Source: JACIWB01 sp038818725
GTDB lineage: Archaea > Thermoplasmatota > E2 > UBA202 > JdFR-43
NCBI GenBank assembly: GCA_038818725.1
Contig: JAWAYL010000002.1
Span: 1 to 64,000, forward strand
Length of the DNA: 64,000 nucleotides
Reading direction: 5' to 3'
The notes under the pieces are model-generated. The model worked only from the letters and a program-made list of their open reading frames with translations. It did no database searches and was not told the DNA's origin. Each line of letters opens with the position of its first letter. Positions within the stretch are counted from its first letter, which is position 1. The translations under genes were made by a program, and so were the position numbers. Below are positions 17,341 through 24,918 of the stretch, one piece after another.

Positions 17341-17363
17341 ATACTTCCGTGCTATTTATTAGC

Positions 17364-18230
17364 ATGTTCTATTATATTTTGCCGCTTCTTGCTGGATTAA
17401 TTGCTCAATATATAGATGGAATGCTTGGCATGGGATATGGCGTTTCTTCTTCCTCACTTCTAGTTGCCGCCGGCTTTATGCCTGCTCTTGTATCCGCATC
17501 GGTTCACATGGCTGAAATATTTGTTTCATTCACGTCTGGAATAAGTCATCTAAAATTTGGAAATGTTGATAAAGATATTTTATTGCCTTTAATAATTCCA
17601 GGCGTGGTTGGAGGAATGCTGGGCGCCTATATTCTTTCAGATATAATTCCTGAAAAAGAGGTTAAGATAATTGTTAGCTTTATCCTCCTTTGTTTGGGAA
17701 TTGTAATATTTTTAAGATTTTACTTTGGGAAAATAAAGAAAAGAGAAGGAAATTTCTCAAAAAGATTCATAATTGCTGTTGGTTTTGCTGGTGGACTGCT
17801 GGATGCGATAGGCGGAGGAGGATGGGGACCAGTATGCACATCTTCGCTTGTCGCATCAAATAAAAGGAGGCCAAGGAAAATAATTGGTTCTGTAAATTTT
17901 GCTGAATTTTTTGTAACAATATCAATAACAATAACATTCGCGATAACTATTGGAATAGAAAATTTCCTTTGGCATATAACCCTGCCACTAATAGCAGGAG
18001 GAGTTATAGCAGCTCCTTTAGCCGCATATACTTGCAAGCGAATTCCATCTGTTTTACTTGGTAGCCTTGTAGGAATATTACTTACGCTATTAAATGCAAG
18101 AACAATAATCTTATCCTTTATATCAATAAATTTTGTAGTAATTCTGACTATACTTATTTCAATTTTTGCATTCCTCCTTATTATTAAATATGTAAAGCCG
18201 GAGAGCAGAATTTTGGAGGAAGAAGAATGA
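17364..18230 (+). CDS. TSUP/TauE-SafE family membrane transporter
   Basis: Permease of the TSUP family, whose members move sulfite, sulfonates, sulfolactate or other small anions across the cytoplasmic membrane. From ATG 17364 the protein is 288 residues with about eight hydrophobic segments in two repeats; the repeats carry GMLGMGYGVSSSSLL near 19-33 and DAIGGGGWGPVCTSSLVAS near 158-176, the glycine-rich signatures of the family. The open frame extends 5' into transposase debris, so the internal ATG is chosen. It overlaps the AbrB-type regulator by ATGA, suggesting coexpression. The substrate is unknown. Confidence 0.8.
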   Translation: MFYYILPLLAGLIAQYIDGMLGMGYGVSSSSLLVAAGFMPALVSASVHMAEIFVSFTSGISHLKFGNVDKDILLPLIIPGVVGGMLGAYILSDIIPEKEVKIIVSFILLCLGIVIFLRFYFGKIKKREGNFSKRFIIAVGFAGGLLDAIGGGGWGPVCTSSLVASNKRRPRKIIGSVNFAEFFVTISITITFAITIGIENFLWHITLPLIAGGVIAAPLAAYTCKRIPSVLLGSLVGILLTLLNARTIILSFISINFVVILTILISIFAFLLIIKYVKPESRILEEEE

Positions 18231-18406
18231 AAATAGATATGAAAGATGTTGAATATATAACTGAGACAAGTGTAACAATAAGAGGAAGTAGAAGAAGAAC
18301 AACTCTGCCAAAACATATAGTTGAAAAAATTGGAATAAAAGATGGAGATAAAATAAGATGGATACTATTTAAAGACGGAACAATTTATGTCATGAAAGTA
18401 GAGTAA
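18227..18406 (+). CDS. AbrB/SpoVT-type swapped-hairpin DNA-binding protein
   Basis: 59-residue protein with the AbrB/MazE beta-hairpin pattern: VTIRGSRRRTTLPKHIVEKI followed by GDKIRWILFKDGTIYVMKVE. Such archaeal proteins are dimeric transcription regulators. Its start overlaps the stop of the TSUP transporter (ATGA at 18227-18230), so it probably regulates that transporter or its own operon. An antitoxin role is possible for the family, but no toxin-like gene is next to it. Confidence 0.75.
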   Translation: MKIDMKDVEYITETSVTIRGSRRRTTLPKHIVEKIGIKDGDKIRWILFKDGTIYVMKVE

Positions 18407-18490
18407 ATCATCTTCTATTTTTAGCAAGCCATTCCTTTTCAGTATTTCTGAAGTGAAAATTTAGAAAAATAAGATAAAGAGGGAGGAGGT

Positions 18491-18763
18491 TTATCTGGCG
18501 AGGTAAATTTCTATACAAGAAACATTTACTTTTCCGCCCTGCTCATTCGTTAGTTCTTCTGTGAATATCTTTACATCCTCTATTTTTGCATCTGGCACAA
18601 ATCTTCTTCTGACAATCTCTGCCACATCGACTGCTCTGGAGATTGCTCTTCCCCTCGCCTTTATTGCTACCTTGTTCGCTCCAGAGTTCAGCTGTGTTAT
18701 TGCTGCCAACACATAATTCATAGGTGGTTTATTTCCCACAAAGACCACATTTTCCTGTTGCAT
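18491..18763 (-). CDS. albA: Alba chromatin protein
   Basis: DNA/RNA-binding chromatin protein of 90 residues. It contains the Alba signature NVVFVGNKPPMNYVLAAITQ near the N-terminus, the conserved KARGRAISRAVDVAEIVRRR helix, and the C-terminal beta-strand VSCIEIYLAR. Lysines and arginines in KVAIKARGRAI are the usual nucleic-acid contacts. It is a single gene transcribed away from the NSS symporter. Upstream of its ATG two TATAAAAT-like blocks (18780-18800) provide a plausible strong promoter, as expected for an abundant protein. Confidence 0.95.
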   Translation of the reverse strand: MQQENVVFVGNKPPMNYVLAAITQLNSGANKVAIKARGRAISRAVDVAEIVRRRFVPDAKIEDVKIFTEELTNEQGGKVNVSCIEIYLAR

Positions 18764-18857
18764 TTTGATCCCTCAGCACACAATATAAAATCAAAATATA
18801 AAAGTATCGGTCTCGCTACAAAGCTGTTAACTTAGCGAATTTTTTCGAAAAAATAAA

Positions 18858-18905
18858 GCATTCCATCCCTTGTTTTAAAGGATGAAAACATGACAGATGG
18901 AATGC
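18858..18905. repeat. 10-bp inverted repeat between alba and the NSS symporter
   Basis: GCATTCCATC at 18858-18867 is exactly complementary to GATGGAATGC at 18896-18905. Within the 28-base interval a smaller palindrome (CATCC and GGATG) competes for the first arm. It lies mid-way in the 212-base divergent region, upstream of both promoters, and could be a regulator site, a small structured RNA or a MITE relic. Confidence 0.45.
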
Positions 18906-18948
18906 AATTATTAAAACTAGAAGTGCTATAGGCATGCTCTCTTAAACC

Positions 18949-18956
18949 TATAAATA
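18949..18956 (+). promoter_or_regulatory. TATA box for leaderless NSS symporter transcript
   Basis: TATAAATA lies about 20-27 bases upstream of the GTG at 18976 with no ribosome binding site between them, the spacing expected when transcription starts at or next to the start codon. Confidence 0.5.
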
Positions 18957-18975
18957 TATCAAATTTATTATAGAT

Positions 18976-20373
18976 GTGGAGAAGTGGAGATCAAGGGCAG
19001 CATTTTTGCTTGCGTCAATTGGCTCAGCGGTAGGGCTGGGCAATGTATGGCGCTTTCCATATGTGTGCTACAAAAGTGGTGGAGGAGCTTTTTTAATTCC
19101 TTACATAATTGCCATTTTTGTTGTTGGGATTCCGCTTTTAATTGCAGAATTTGCGATAGGAAGCATTTATAGAAAATCTTCACCAATGGCATTAAAAAGA
19201 ATTTCAAAAAAAAGTGAATTTGCTGGATGGTTAAGCGTGATTGTTGCATTTTTTATCTCAATATATTATTGTGTAATAGTTGGATGGAGTCTCTGCTATA
19301 TTTTTCATTCAATTTTTATGGCATGGGGGCAAGATGCCTCTTCTTTCTTTTATTATAAATTTTTAAGCAATGTAGGGCAGATTCTTTTTTCAATTCTTTT
19401 TGTCTGGGTTGCAATATATCTTATCCTTTATAAAGGAGTTGAATCTATTGGTAAATTTTCTTTAATAGCGATTCCTTTTCCAATTATATTATTGCTAATA
19501 TTAACATTTGTCGGATTTTCTTTGCCAAATTCTATTAAAGGGTTAGAGTTCTATCTTTCTCCCGACTTCTCAAAACTTTTATTGCCCTCAACCTGGCTAT
19601 CTGCTTTTGCACAGGTTTTCTTCTCACTTTCTCTTGCTCAAGGAATAATGATTGCTTACGGAAGTTATTTAGAAAAAAAATCAGATATATCAAACAATTC
19701 ATTTATCACCGCATTTGCAGATAGTGGAATCGCATTTCTTGGTGGATTTGCTGTTTTTTCAACTCTTGGCTATCTTTCCTTTGCCACTGGAATGCAATTT
19801 GAAGAAATTGCAAAGGGTGGATTTGCTCTTGCATTCATTACTTATCCAACAGTTATATCAAAAATTCCATTTCTTCAAGCAGTTTTTGGAATAATCTTCT
19901 TTTCAATTTTATTCTTATTTGGACTAACTTCCGCATATTCAATGATTGAAGCAATTTCTAAAAGTATAAGTGAAAAATTTAAAATATCAAGAGGAAAATC
20001 AAATTTTTTAATTTGTTCAATTGGATTTATTTCTGGTTTGATATTTATAAAAAATATATTTCTAATAGAGACAGCAGATTATTTCATTTCAGATTTTGCA
20101 CTTGTAGCTTGTGGATTGCTTGAATGTATAATATTTGCTCATCTGATGGGTGAGGAAAAATTGAGGAAGTACATAAATAAAGTATCAGAAATAAAAGTTG
20201 GCAATTGGTTTGGCATATCATTAAAATTTTTAGCACCAGCAGTGCTTTTATTGATGCTTCTTGCTTCTTCAACTAATCTTTTTAACTATCCTATAGCTGG
20301 CTTTTTCATAATTTCACTGATTTTTTTAATATCCCTGATTTTATGGAGGATAAAATGTCAGCGGGCGCAATAA
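18976..20373 (+). CDS. sodium:neurotransmitter symporter family (NSS/SNF) transporter
   Basis: Sodium-coupled amino acid (or similar) symporter of 465 residues with about 11-12 membrane helices. TM1 carries the NSS signature IGSAVGLGNVWRFPYVCY at about 14-31, which forms the substrate and sodium site; the unwound TM6 region contains AFAQVFFSLSLAQGIMIAYG. The start is GTG, placed just after a TATA box. The last 19 bases overlap a 31-residue membrane protein, matching bacterial NSS transporters that require a MetS-like small subunit. Substrate specificity cannot be read from the sequence. Confidence 0.9.
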   Translation: MEKWRSRAAFLLASIGSAVGLGNVWRFPYVCYKSGGGAFLIPYIIAIFVVGIPLLIAEFAIGSIYRKSSPMALKRISKKSEFAGWLSVIVAFFISIYYCVIVGWSLCYIFHSIFMAWGQDASSFFYYKFLSNVGQILFSILFVWVAIYLILYKGVESIGKFSLIAIPFPIILLLILTFVGFSLPNSIKGLEFYLSPDFSKLLLPSTWLSAFAQVFFSLSLAQGIMIAYGSYLEKKSDISNNSFITAFADSGIAFLGGFAVFSTLGYLSFATGMQFEEIAKGGFALAFITYPTVISKIPFLQAVFGIIFFSILFLFGLTSAYSMIEAISKSISEKFKISRGKSNFLICSIGFISGLIFIKNIFLIETADYFISDFALVACGLLECIIFAHLMGEEKLRKYINKVSEIKVGNWFGISLKFLAPAVLLLMLLASSTNLFNYPIAGFFIISLIFLISLILWRIKCQRAQ

Positions 20374-20450
20374 TAATGGCAATAATTGGATGCGCTGTTT
20401 TTTATGGTGGCCTATTTTATTGTTTATACAGAGCTTTGAGAAAAAAATAA
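20355..20450 (+). CDS. MetS-like NSS transporter small subunit
   Basis: 31-residue single-pass membrane protein, MSAGAIIMAIIGCAVFYGGL followed by a short aromatic helix end and a basic tail. It begins 19 bases before the symporter stop, preceded by a GGAG-like ribosome binding site (20346-20349). Tiny proteins of this form, with a GG pair in the helix and a basic C-terminus, accompany MetP-type NSS transporters in bacteria and are needed for activity. Identity rests on size, topology and context. Confidence 0.65.
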   Translation: MSAGAIIMAIIGCAVFYGGLFYCLYRALRKK

Positions 20451-21185
20451 TCATTCAAGAAAAGTTAGCGCATACATAACAGTTATCCCAGCAATTATAG
20501 ATAAAAGCTGAAGAAGAGATTTTTTTATGTTTAATTCTTTATGCAATTCAGGCACTAAATCGGAGCCAGCAATATATATAAATCCTCCCATTGCAATAGG
20601 AATGAGGATATTTGTAAGGATGTCGCTTTTGAATATCAAAACAATTAATGCACCAATAATTGCAGTAAGAGCAGAGAGAAAATTGAATAGTAAAGCTTTT
20701 GACTTACTAAATCCTCCATATAGAAGAGAACCAAAATCACCTATTTCCTGAGGTATCTCATGAAATATAACAGCTATAGTTGTTGCAATTCCAAGATTTA
20801 AGTTTGCCATATAGCTTGCTCCTATAACAAGTCCATCCATAAGATTATGAAGTGTGTCTCCAAAAAGAATCATGAAAGAGAGTGAGTGAGGATGCTTATC
20901 AGAAGGAAGCACATGACAATGTCTCCAGCAGATAATTTTTTCAAGCAAGAAATAAGCAACAATTCCGAGAAGAATATAAAGCCCATAGTAAATCTTAAAT
21001 TCCCTCTCTATCATCTCTGGCAAAAGATGCAGAAATGCTCCGCCCAGAAGCCCGCCAGCAGAGAAGGCGACCAGATAAATTAAAAATTTCCTGAGTTTTT
21101 CATCATTTATCCATATAACTGTTATGCCTATAAGAGATATTAAACTTACGAATATAACACTTAAAATCGTATATAGCCAAATCAT
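20451..21185 (-). CDS. ZIP-family divalent metal transporter
   Basis: 244-residue ZIP permease that imports zinc or iron. The metal-binding helices are present: HSLSFMILFGDTLHNLMDGL (TM4, His and Asn residues) and FHEIPQEIGDFG (TM5, HEIPQE). A loop near residues 110-120 is His-rich (CWRHCHVLPSDKHPHS), a typical cytoplasmic metal-binding loop. Its start overlaps the stop of the JAMM gene by 4 bases (ATGA). It is last in a four-gene operon with JAMM, NAD kinase and IMPase, all joined by 4-base overlaps. Confidence 0.9.
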   Translation of the reverse strand: MIWLYTILSVIFVSLISLIGITVIWINDEKLRKFLIYLVAFSAGGLLGGAFLHLLPEMIEREFKIYYGLYILLGIVAYFLLEKIICWRHCHVLPSDKHPHSLSFMILFGDTLHNLMDGLVIGASYMANLNLGIATTIAVIFHEIPQEIGDFGSLLYGGFSKSKALLFNFLSALTAIIGALIVLIFKSDILTNILIPIAMGGFIYIAGSDLVPELHKELNIKKSLLQLLSIIAGITVMYALTFLE

Positions 21186-21547
21186 ATTACCTCTAAAGTT
21201 ATTTCTCTTCCCATATTATCATAAGCTTTCCAGGTTTCTTCATTATAAGGATATGCCACAATTATATGAATTCTTCCACTTTTTCCAAAGGTTTGCAAAT
21301 CTTCAATGGACGGAAGATAGCTACCTGAAGGATGCGAGTGGGCGGTGCCAACTATTGATTTATCCACAGGAAGCATTGCAAGATTAAATGATGCTGATCT
21401 TTTTCCATATATCATTTGTGGCACTATAACAAATTCCTCTATTATATCCTTTTTCTTCCCAACAGAAAGAAATGCTAAAAATTCCTTTGGATGCATTTCC
21501 TTTGCTGATTCAATTATTGTGTTCAAACATTCTTTTTTTATTTTCAT
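21182..21547 (-). CDS. JAMM/MPN+ domain metalloprotease
   Basis: 121-residue single-domain JAB1/MPN/Mov34 metalloprotease. The complete catalytic set is visible: Glu22 (PKEFLAF), His70-x-His72, seven residues, Ser80-x-x-Asp83 (HSHPSGSYLPSIED). Archaeal relatives remove small ubiquitin-like modifiers (SAMP) from proteins, or process sulfur-carrier proteins. No SAMP or E1 gene is adjacent. It is translationally coupled to NAD kinase upstream and the ZIP transporter downstream by 4-base overlaps. Zinc supply from the ZIP protein may be relevant to this zinc enzyme, but that is speculation. Confidence 0.9.
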   Translation of the reverse strand: MKIKKECLNTIIESAKEMHPKEFLAFLSVGKKKDIIEEFVIVPQMIYGKRSASFNLAMLPVDKSIVGTAHSHPSGSYLPSIEDLQTFGKSGRIHIIVAYPYNEETWKAYDNMGREITLEVI

Positions 21548-22335
21548 CTTTCCAATTTTTTATAAATTTTCTCAAAAAATTTATTGTTTATTTTTATAAA
21601 TTTTGCTCTCTCCTCTGATATCATTGCCTCAATAAAATCATCTTTTGCTATTTTTTCATTATAAAGACCATCTATTGCAATTTCTGCGTCCTTTTCAACT
21701 TCTATTTTTATTTTTCTTTCAGAAGATAAAACAAAGGGATAAAAAGCTTTTCTGAAAGGAGCAATAGCAACAATTAAAAATGCGTTCATTTTTGGCTCAA
21801 TAATTGGTCCCCCTAAAGAAAGAGCGTAGCTTGTTGAGCCGACTGGCGTTGATATAATTAAGCCGTCTCCACTCCATTCCTTTATTAATTGATTATCTGC
21901 ATAAACCCTAAACGGCAATATTTTTCCGAGATTTGCAGTATGAATCACTATCTCATTTACGGCGTCAGGCAATCTTTTCTTATTCAAAAAAATTTTTATT
22001 TTCATATATTCTTCAATAAAATAATTTCCTTTCAAAACTTCATCAATTGCTTTTTCTGCATCCTCCGCATCTACTTCTGTAAGAAATCCGATTCTTCCCG
22101 CATTTATTGAAAAAATTGGTTTTTTTGTATGCCTTAAAGTCAATAAAATTGTTCCATCTCCTCCAATAACAATTATTGCATCACATCTTTTATCAATTTC
22201 CTCAATTTTATAGCCCTTTTTCCCTATGTAATTTGCAATCTTATTTTCAAGAATTGCGTCTCCAACAATTCTATATATCTTTTCTCCTATTTCATATGCC
22301 TCTTTTGATGGCTTACAAATAATACCCCATTTCAT
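21544..22335 (-). CDS. nadK: NAD kinase
   Basis: ATP or polyphosphate-dependent NAD+ kinase that makes NADP+, 263 residues. It has the diagnostic GGDGT motif (residues 58-62), the ISTPVGSTSYALSLGGP segment that binds NAD, and a C-terminal beta-rich domain with NAFLIVAIAPF. In several archaea NAD kinase is fused to the IMPase-family NADP phosphatase; here the two are separate adjacent genes overlapping by 4 bases, which points to joint control of the NAD/NADP pool. Confidence 0.95.
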   Translation of the reverse strand: MKWGIICKPSKEAYEIGEKIYRIVGDAILENKIANYIGKKGYKIEEIDKRCDAIIVIGGDGTILLTLRHTKKPIFSINAGRIGFLTEVDAEDAEKAIDEVLKGNYFIEEYMKIKIFLNKKRLPDAVNEIVIHTANLGKILPFRVYADNQLIKEWSGDGLIISTPVGSTSYALSLGGPIIEPKMNAFLIVAIAPFRKAFYPFVLSSERKIKIEVEKDAEIAIDGLYNEKIAKDDFIEAMISEERAKFIKINNKFFEKIYKKLER

Positions 22336-23081
22336 ATTAATTCCTCCAAAATTTCTTCATCACAAACAGCAATAATTCCACTCCTAACATTTAAATCAAG
22401 TGGCAAATCTAAATCATCACCATTTTCATCTCTTATAATTCCACCAGCTTCTTCTACAATCAAGCCTGCAGCCGCAAAATCTGTAACACGCAAACTCCTT
22501 TTCCCCATAAAATATGCCTGCGCCGCCCCGCAGGCAACAAGGCAAATCTCAAGAGCTGCCGCCCCCATTGCCCTTACATGATGCCTGTTTGCTATTCTCC
22601 ATGTTTTTTCATTTCCAGATTCGCCAAGCACTAAGCAAATAAATGGTTTATTCCTTTTCTTCACCCTTATCTTTTTTTTATTCATAAAAGCTCCTTTTCC
22701 AGAAAATGCTTCAAAAATGTCACCTGTTGGAATATTTTTTACTATTCCATATGAAACATCTTTTAAATTTTCTTTTCCTATTGCTATAGAAATTCCATAA
22801 AAAGGAATTCCTGCAATTGCATTTCTTGTTCCATCAATTGGGTCAATAACAAAAGTATATTCACAACCATTATCTATAAAACCGCATTCTTCAGATAAAA
22901 TATTTGCTTCTTTTCCTATTATTTTTATTGCAACTTCTTCAGCAATCTTATCAATATAATTTGTTGGCGTGCCATCCGCTCCTATGCATATAAATTCACC
23001 AAATTTATTTCTATCTTCATTCTTTATTTTTTTATCAATTTCATCAACTGCTTTTCTCGCAAGTTGAATAAGTTTTTCCAT
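22332..23081 (-). CDS. inositol-1-monophosphatase / fructose-1,6-bisphosphatase family (archaeal type IV FBPase)
   Basis: Metal-dependent sugar phosphatase of 249 residues. The IMPase signatures are complete: SEECG (63-67) and DPIDGTRNAI (80-89) for metal binding, and VTDFAAAGLIVEEAGG near the C-terminus. Archaeal members act on inositol 1-phosphate and fructose 1,6-bisphosphate, and some act as NADP phosphatases. Adjacency to NAD kinase keeps the last option open. It is the first gene of the four-gene operon, followed by a 4-base overlap with nadK. Confidence 0.9.
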   Translation of the reverse strand: MEKLIQLARKAVDEIDKKIKNEDRNKFGEFICIGADGTPTNYIDKIAEEVAIKIIGKEANILSEECGFIDNGCEYTFVIDPIDGTRNAIAGIPFYGISIAIGKENLKDVSYGIVKNIPTGDIFEAFSGKGAFMNKKKIRVKKRNKPFICLVLGESGNEKTWRIANRHHVRAMGAAALEICLVACGAAQAYFMGKRSLRVTDFAAAGLIVEEAGGIIRDENGDDLDLPLDLNVRSGIIAVCDEEILEELI

Positions 23082-23143
23082 TGATTTTTAAATATTTATT
23101 GATATTAAAATAATTCGAAAAATTCATTTTTTATTTGAAATAA

Positions 23144-23317
23144 GAAAATGAAGGAAACGGTGGCTCTTTACTATTTCTTTTCTCGCCTCTAACTCTTCCT
23201 TCTTGGAATTATTGGGTATCAGCTATTCTTTTCATCATTTTTATTATTTTATCTCCATCACTCATCAAACTTAAAATCGGGGGAGAAGTTGAGATAGAAT
23301 TTTTTCCTTCCAAGTGA
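23144..23317 (+). pseudogene. start-less open frame, possible relic of a small membrane protein
   Basis: In the 307-base gap 23082-23388 one frame stays open for 57 codons between a TAA at 23141 and a TGA at 23315. It encodes a hydrophobic helix (VSAILFIIFIILSPSLI) followed by KLKIGGEVEIEFFPSK, a pattern seen in small tail-domain membrane proteins, but there is no ATG, GTG or TTG start. Probably a decayed or truncated gene. Apart from the citF promoter, nothing else is visible in the gap. Confidence 0.25.
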
Positions 23318-23363
23318 GATGCCATTTGCTCCAGTTTCCCTTATGCTAGAGATGGAAAAAATC

Positions 23364-23371
23364 TATAAATA
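23364..23371 (+). promoter_or_regulatory. TATA box upstream of citF
   Basis: A TATAAATA-type box ends 17 bases before the ATG at 23389, with no ribosome binding site in between, consistent with a leaderless transcript for the citF-aconitase pair. Confidence 0.45.
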
Positions 23372-23388
23372 ATTTTTTTATTTCCCTC

Positions 23389-24918
23389 ATGAAAAATGCT
23401 ATTGGAAGAGAATTGCCAGAAGAAATAAATGGAAGAAAATTAATTCCATATAATGGGGCTTTTTCATTTAAGCCAGATAAAAGGCAATATGCAAAGCCAT
23501 TAAAATGTGTTTTTCCTGATGAAAAAAAATTGTTGCCTTCAATAAAAGAAGCAATAAAAAAAGTAGGGTTGGAAGATGGAATGACAATTTCTTTTCATCA
23601 TCATTTAAGGAATGGTGATGCTATTGTAAATTTAGTTGTTGATGAAATTGCAAAAATGGGTATAAAAGATATAAAGCTTGCTCCAACTGCTCTTTTTCCA
23701 GTTCATGAGAAATTAATTGAGCATATAAAAAATGGAGTTATTACTTCGATAGAAGGGAGCTTAAATGGTCCTCTTGGAGAATATGTTTCAAGAAATGGCT
23801 TGGATGAGCCAGTTATTTTGCGTAGCCATGGAGGAAGAGCAAGAGCAATAAAAAGTGGTGAGCTGCATATAGATGTAGCTTTTCTCGCAGCTTCAACTGC
23901 TGATGAATATGGAAACTGCAATGGAATGCTTGGCAAATCTGCATTTGGAGCAATGGGCTTTGCATATGCGGATGCAATGTTTGCAGACAATGTTGTTGTA
24001 ATTACAGATAATTTACAGCCATATCCTGTCACACCAATTTCAATACCTCAGATATATGTTGATTATGTTGTTCAAATCGATAGTATCGGCGACCCTTCTG
24101 GCATACAAACAGGAACAATGCAAATAACAAGAAGCCCAGCCCGTCTCACCATCGCAAAAAATGTAGTAAAATTTCTGGCAAAGGCTGGCATATTAAAAAA
24201 TGGCTTCTCATTTCAGGCTGGAGCGGGCGGCATAAGCTTGGCTGTCACAAAATTTTTACATGAATATATGAAGGAGAAGGGAATAGTTGGAGACTTTGTT
24301 ATGGGAGGAATAACTGGGTTTGTTGTTGATATGCTCATGGATGGAACAATAAGAAAAATTCTTGATGCTCAGAGTTTTGATTTAAAAGCAGTTGAGTCAA
24401 TATCTAAAAATCCTGCTCATGTTGAAGTTAGCCATATAATGTTTGGCGACCCACATACATGCGGATGTGTTGTTAATAGGCAAAATGCTTGCTTTTTAGG
24501 TGCAACTGAGATTGATTTAAATTTTAATGTAAATGTAAATACTCATTCAGATGGATTGCTTTTGCATGGAATAGGAGGACATCAAGATGCTGCTGCTGGA
24601 AGTGATGTTACTATAATAACAGTTCCTTTACTCAGAGGAAGATTGCCAGTAATAAGGAAGGAAGTTACAACTGTTTCTACTCCTTGCCATACAGTTGATG
24701 TTGTTGTTACAGATCGAGGAATAGCAATAAATCCTGAAAGAGAAGATTTAATTGAAGCAATTAAAGGAAAAGTTGAAATTGTTGATATAGAAGAGCTTTA
24801 TAAAAAGGCAAAAAGTTTGGTTGGTGAGCCAAAGGAGCCAAAATTTAGTGATGAGATTGTAGCAATAGTTGAGTATAGAGATGGAACAACACTTGATGTT
24901 ATAAGGAAGGTGAAATAA
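23389..24918 (+). CDS. citF: citrate lyase alpha subunit-like CoA-transferase (CitF)
   Basis: 509-residue protein resembling CitF along its length, the alpha subunit of citrate lyase that acts as an acetyl-ACP:citrate ACP-transferase. Typical CitF segments include SFHHHLRNGDAIVNLVVDEI, EGSLNGPLGEYVSRNG, ADEYGNCNG and GGHQDAAAGSDVTI. The partner subunits CitE (lyase) and CitD (acyl carrier) are not in the window. Instead the gene is followed, with a one-base stop/start overlap, by an aconitase/isopropylmalate dehydratase-family large subunit. It may therefore be a CoA-transferase for citrate or a related hydroxy-tricarboxylate in a separate pathway. Confidence 0.85.
   Translation: MKNAIGRELPEEINGRKLIPYNGAFSFKPDKRQYAKPLKCVFPDEKKLLPSIKEAIKKVGLEDGMTISFHHHLRNGDAIVNLVVDEIAKMGIKDIKLAPTALFPVHEKLIEHIKNGVITSIEGSLNGPLGEYVSRNGLDEPVILRSHGGRARAIKSGELHIDVAFLAASTADEYGNCNGMLGKSAFGAMGFAYADAMFADNVVVITDNLQPYPVTPISIPQIYVDYVVQIDSIGDPSGIQTGTMQITRSPARLTIAKNVVKFLAKAGILKNGFSFQAGAGGISLAVTKFLHEYMKEKGIVGDFVMGGITGFVVDMLMDGTIRKILDAQSFDLKAVESISKNPAHVEVSHIMFGDPHTCGCVVNRQNACFLGATEIDLNFNVNVNTHSDGLLLHGIGGHQDAAAGSDVTIITVPLLRGRLPVIRKEVTTVSTPCHTVDVVVTDRGIAINPEREDLIEAIKGKVEIVDIEELYKKAKSLVGEPKEPKFSDEIVAIVEYRDGTTLDVIRKVK

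Noticed and set aside
17229..17363. TTG start for the TSUP transporter
   Set aside because: The first 45 codons lie in the transposase remnant; the membrane protein starts at ATG 17364.
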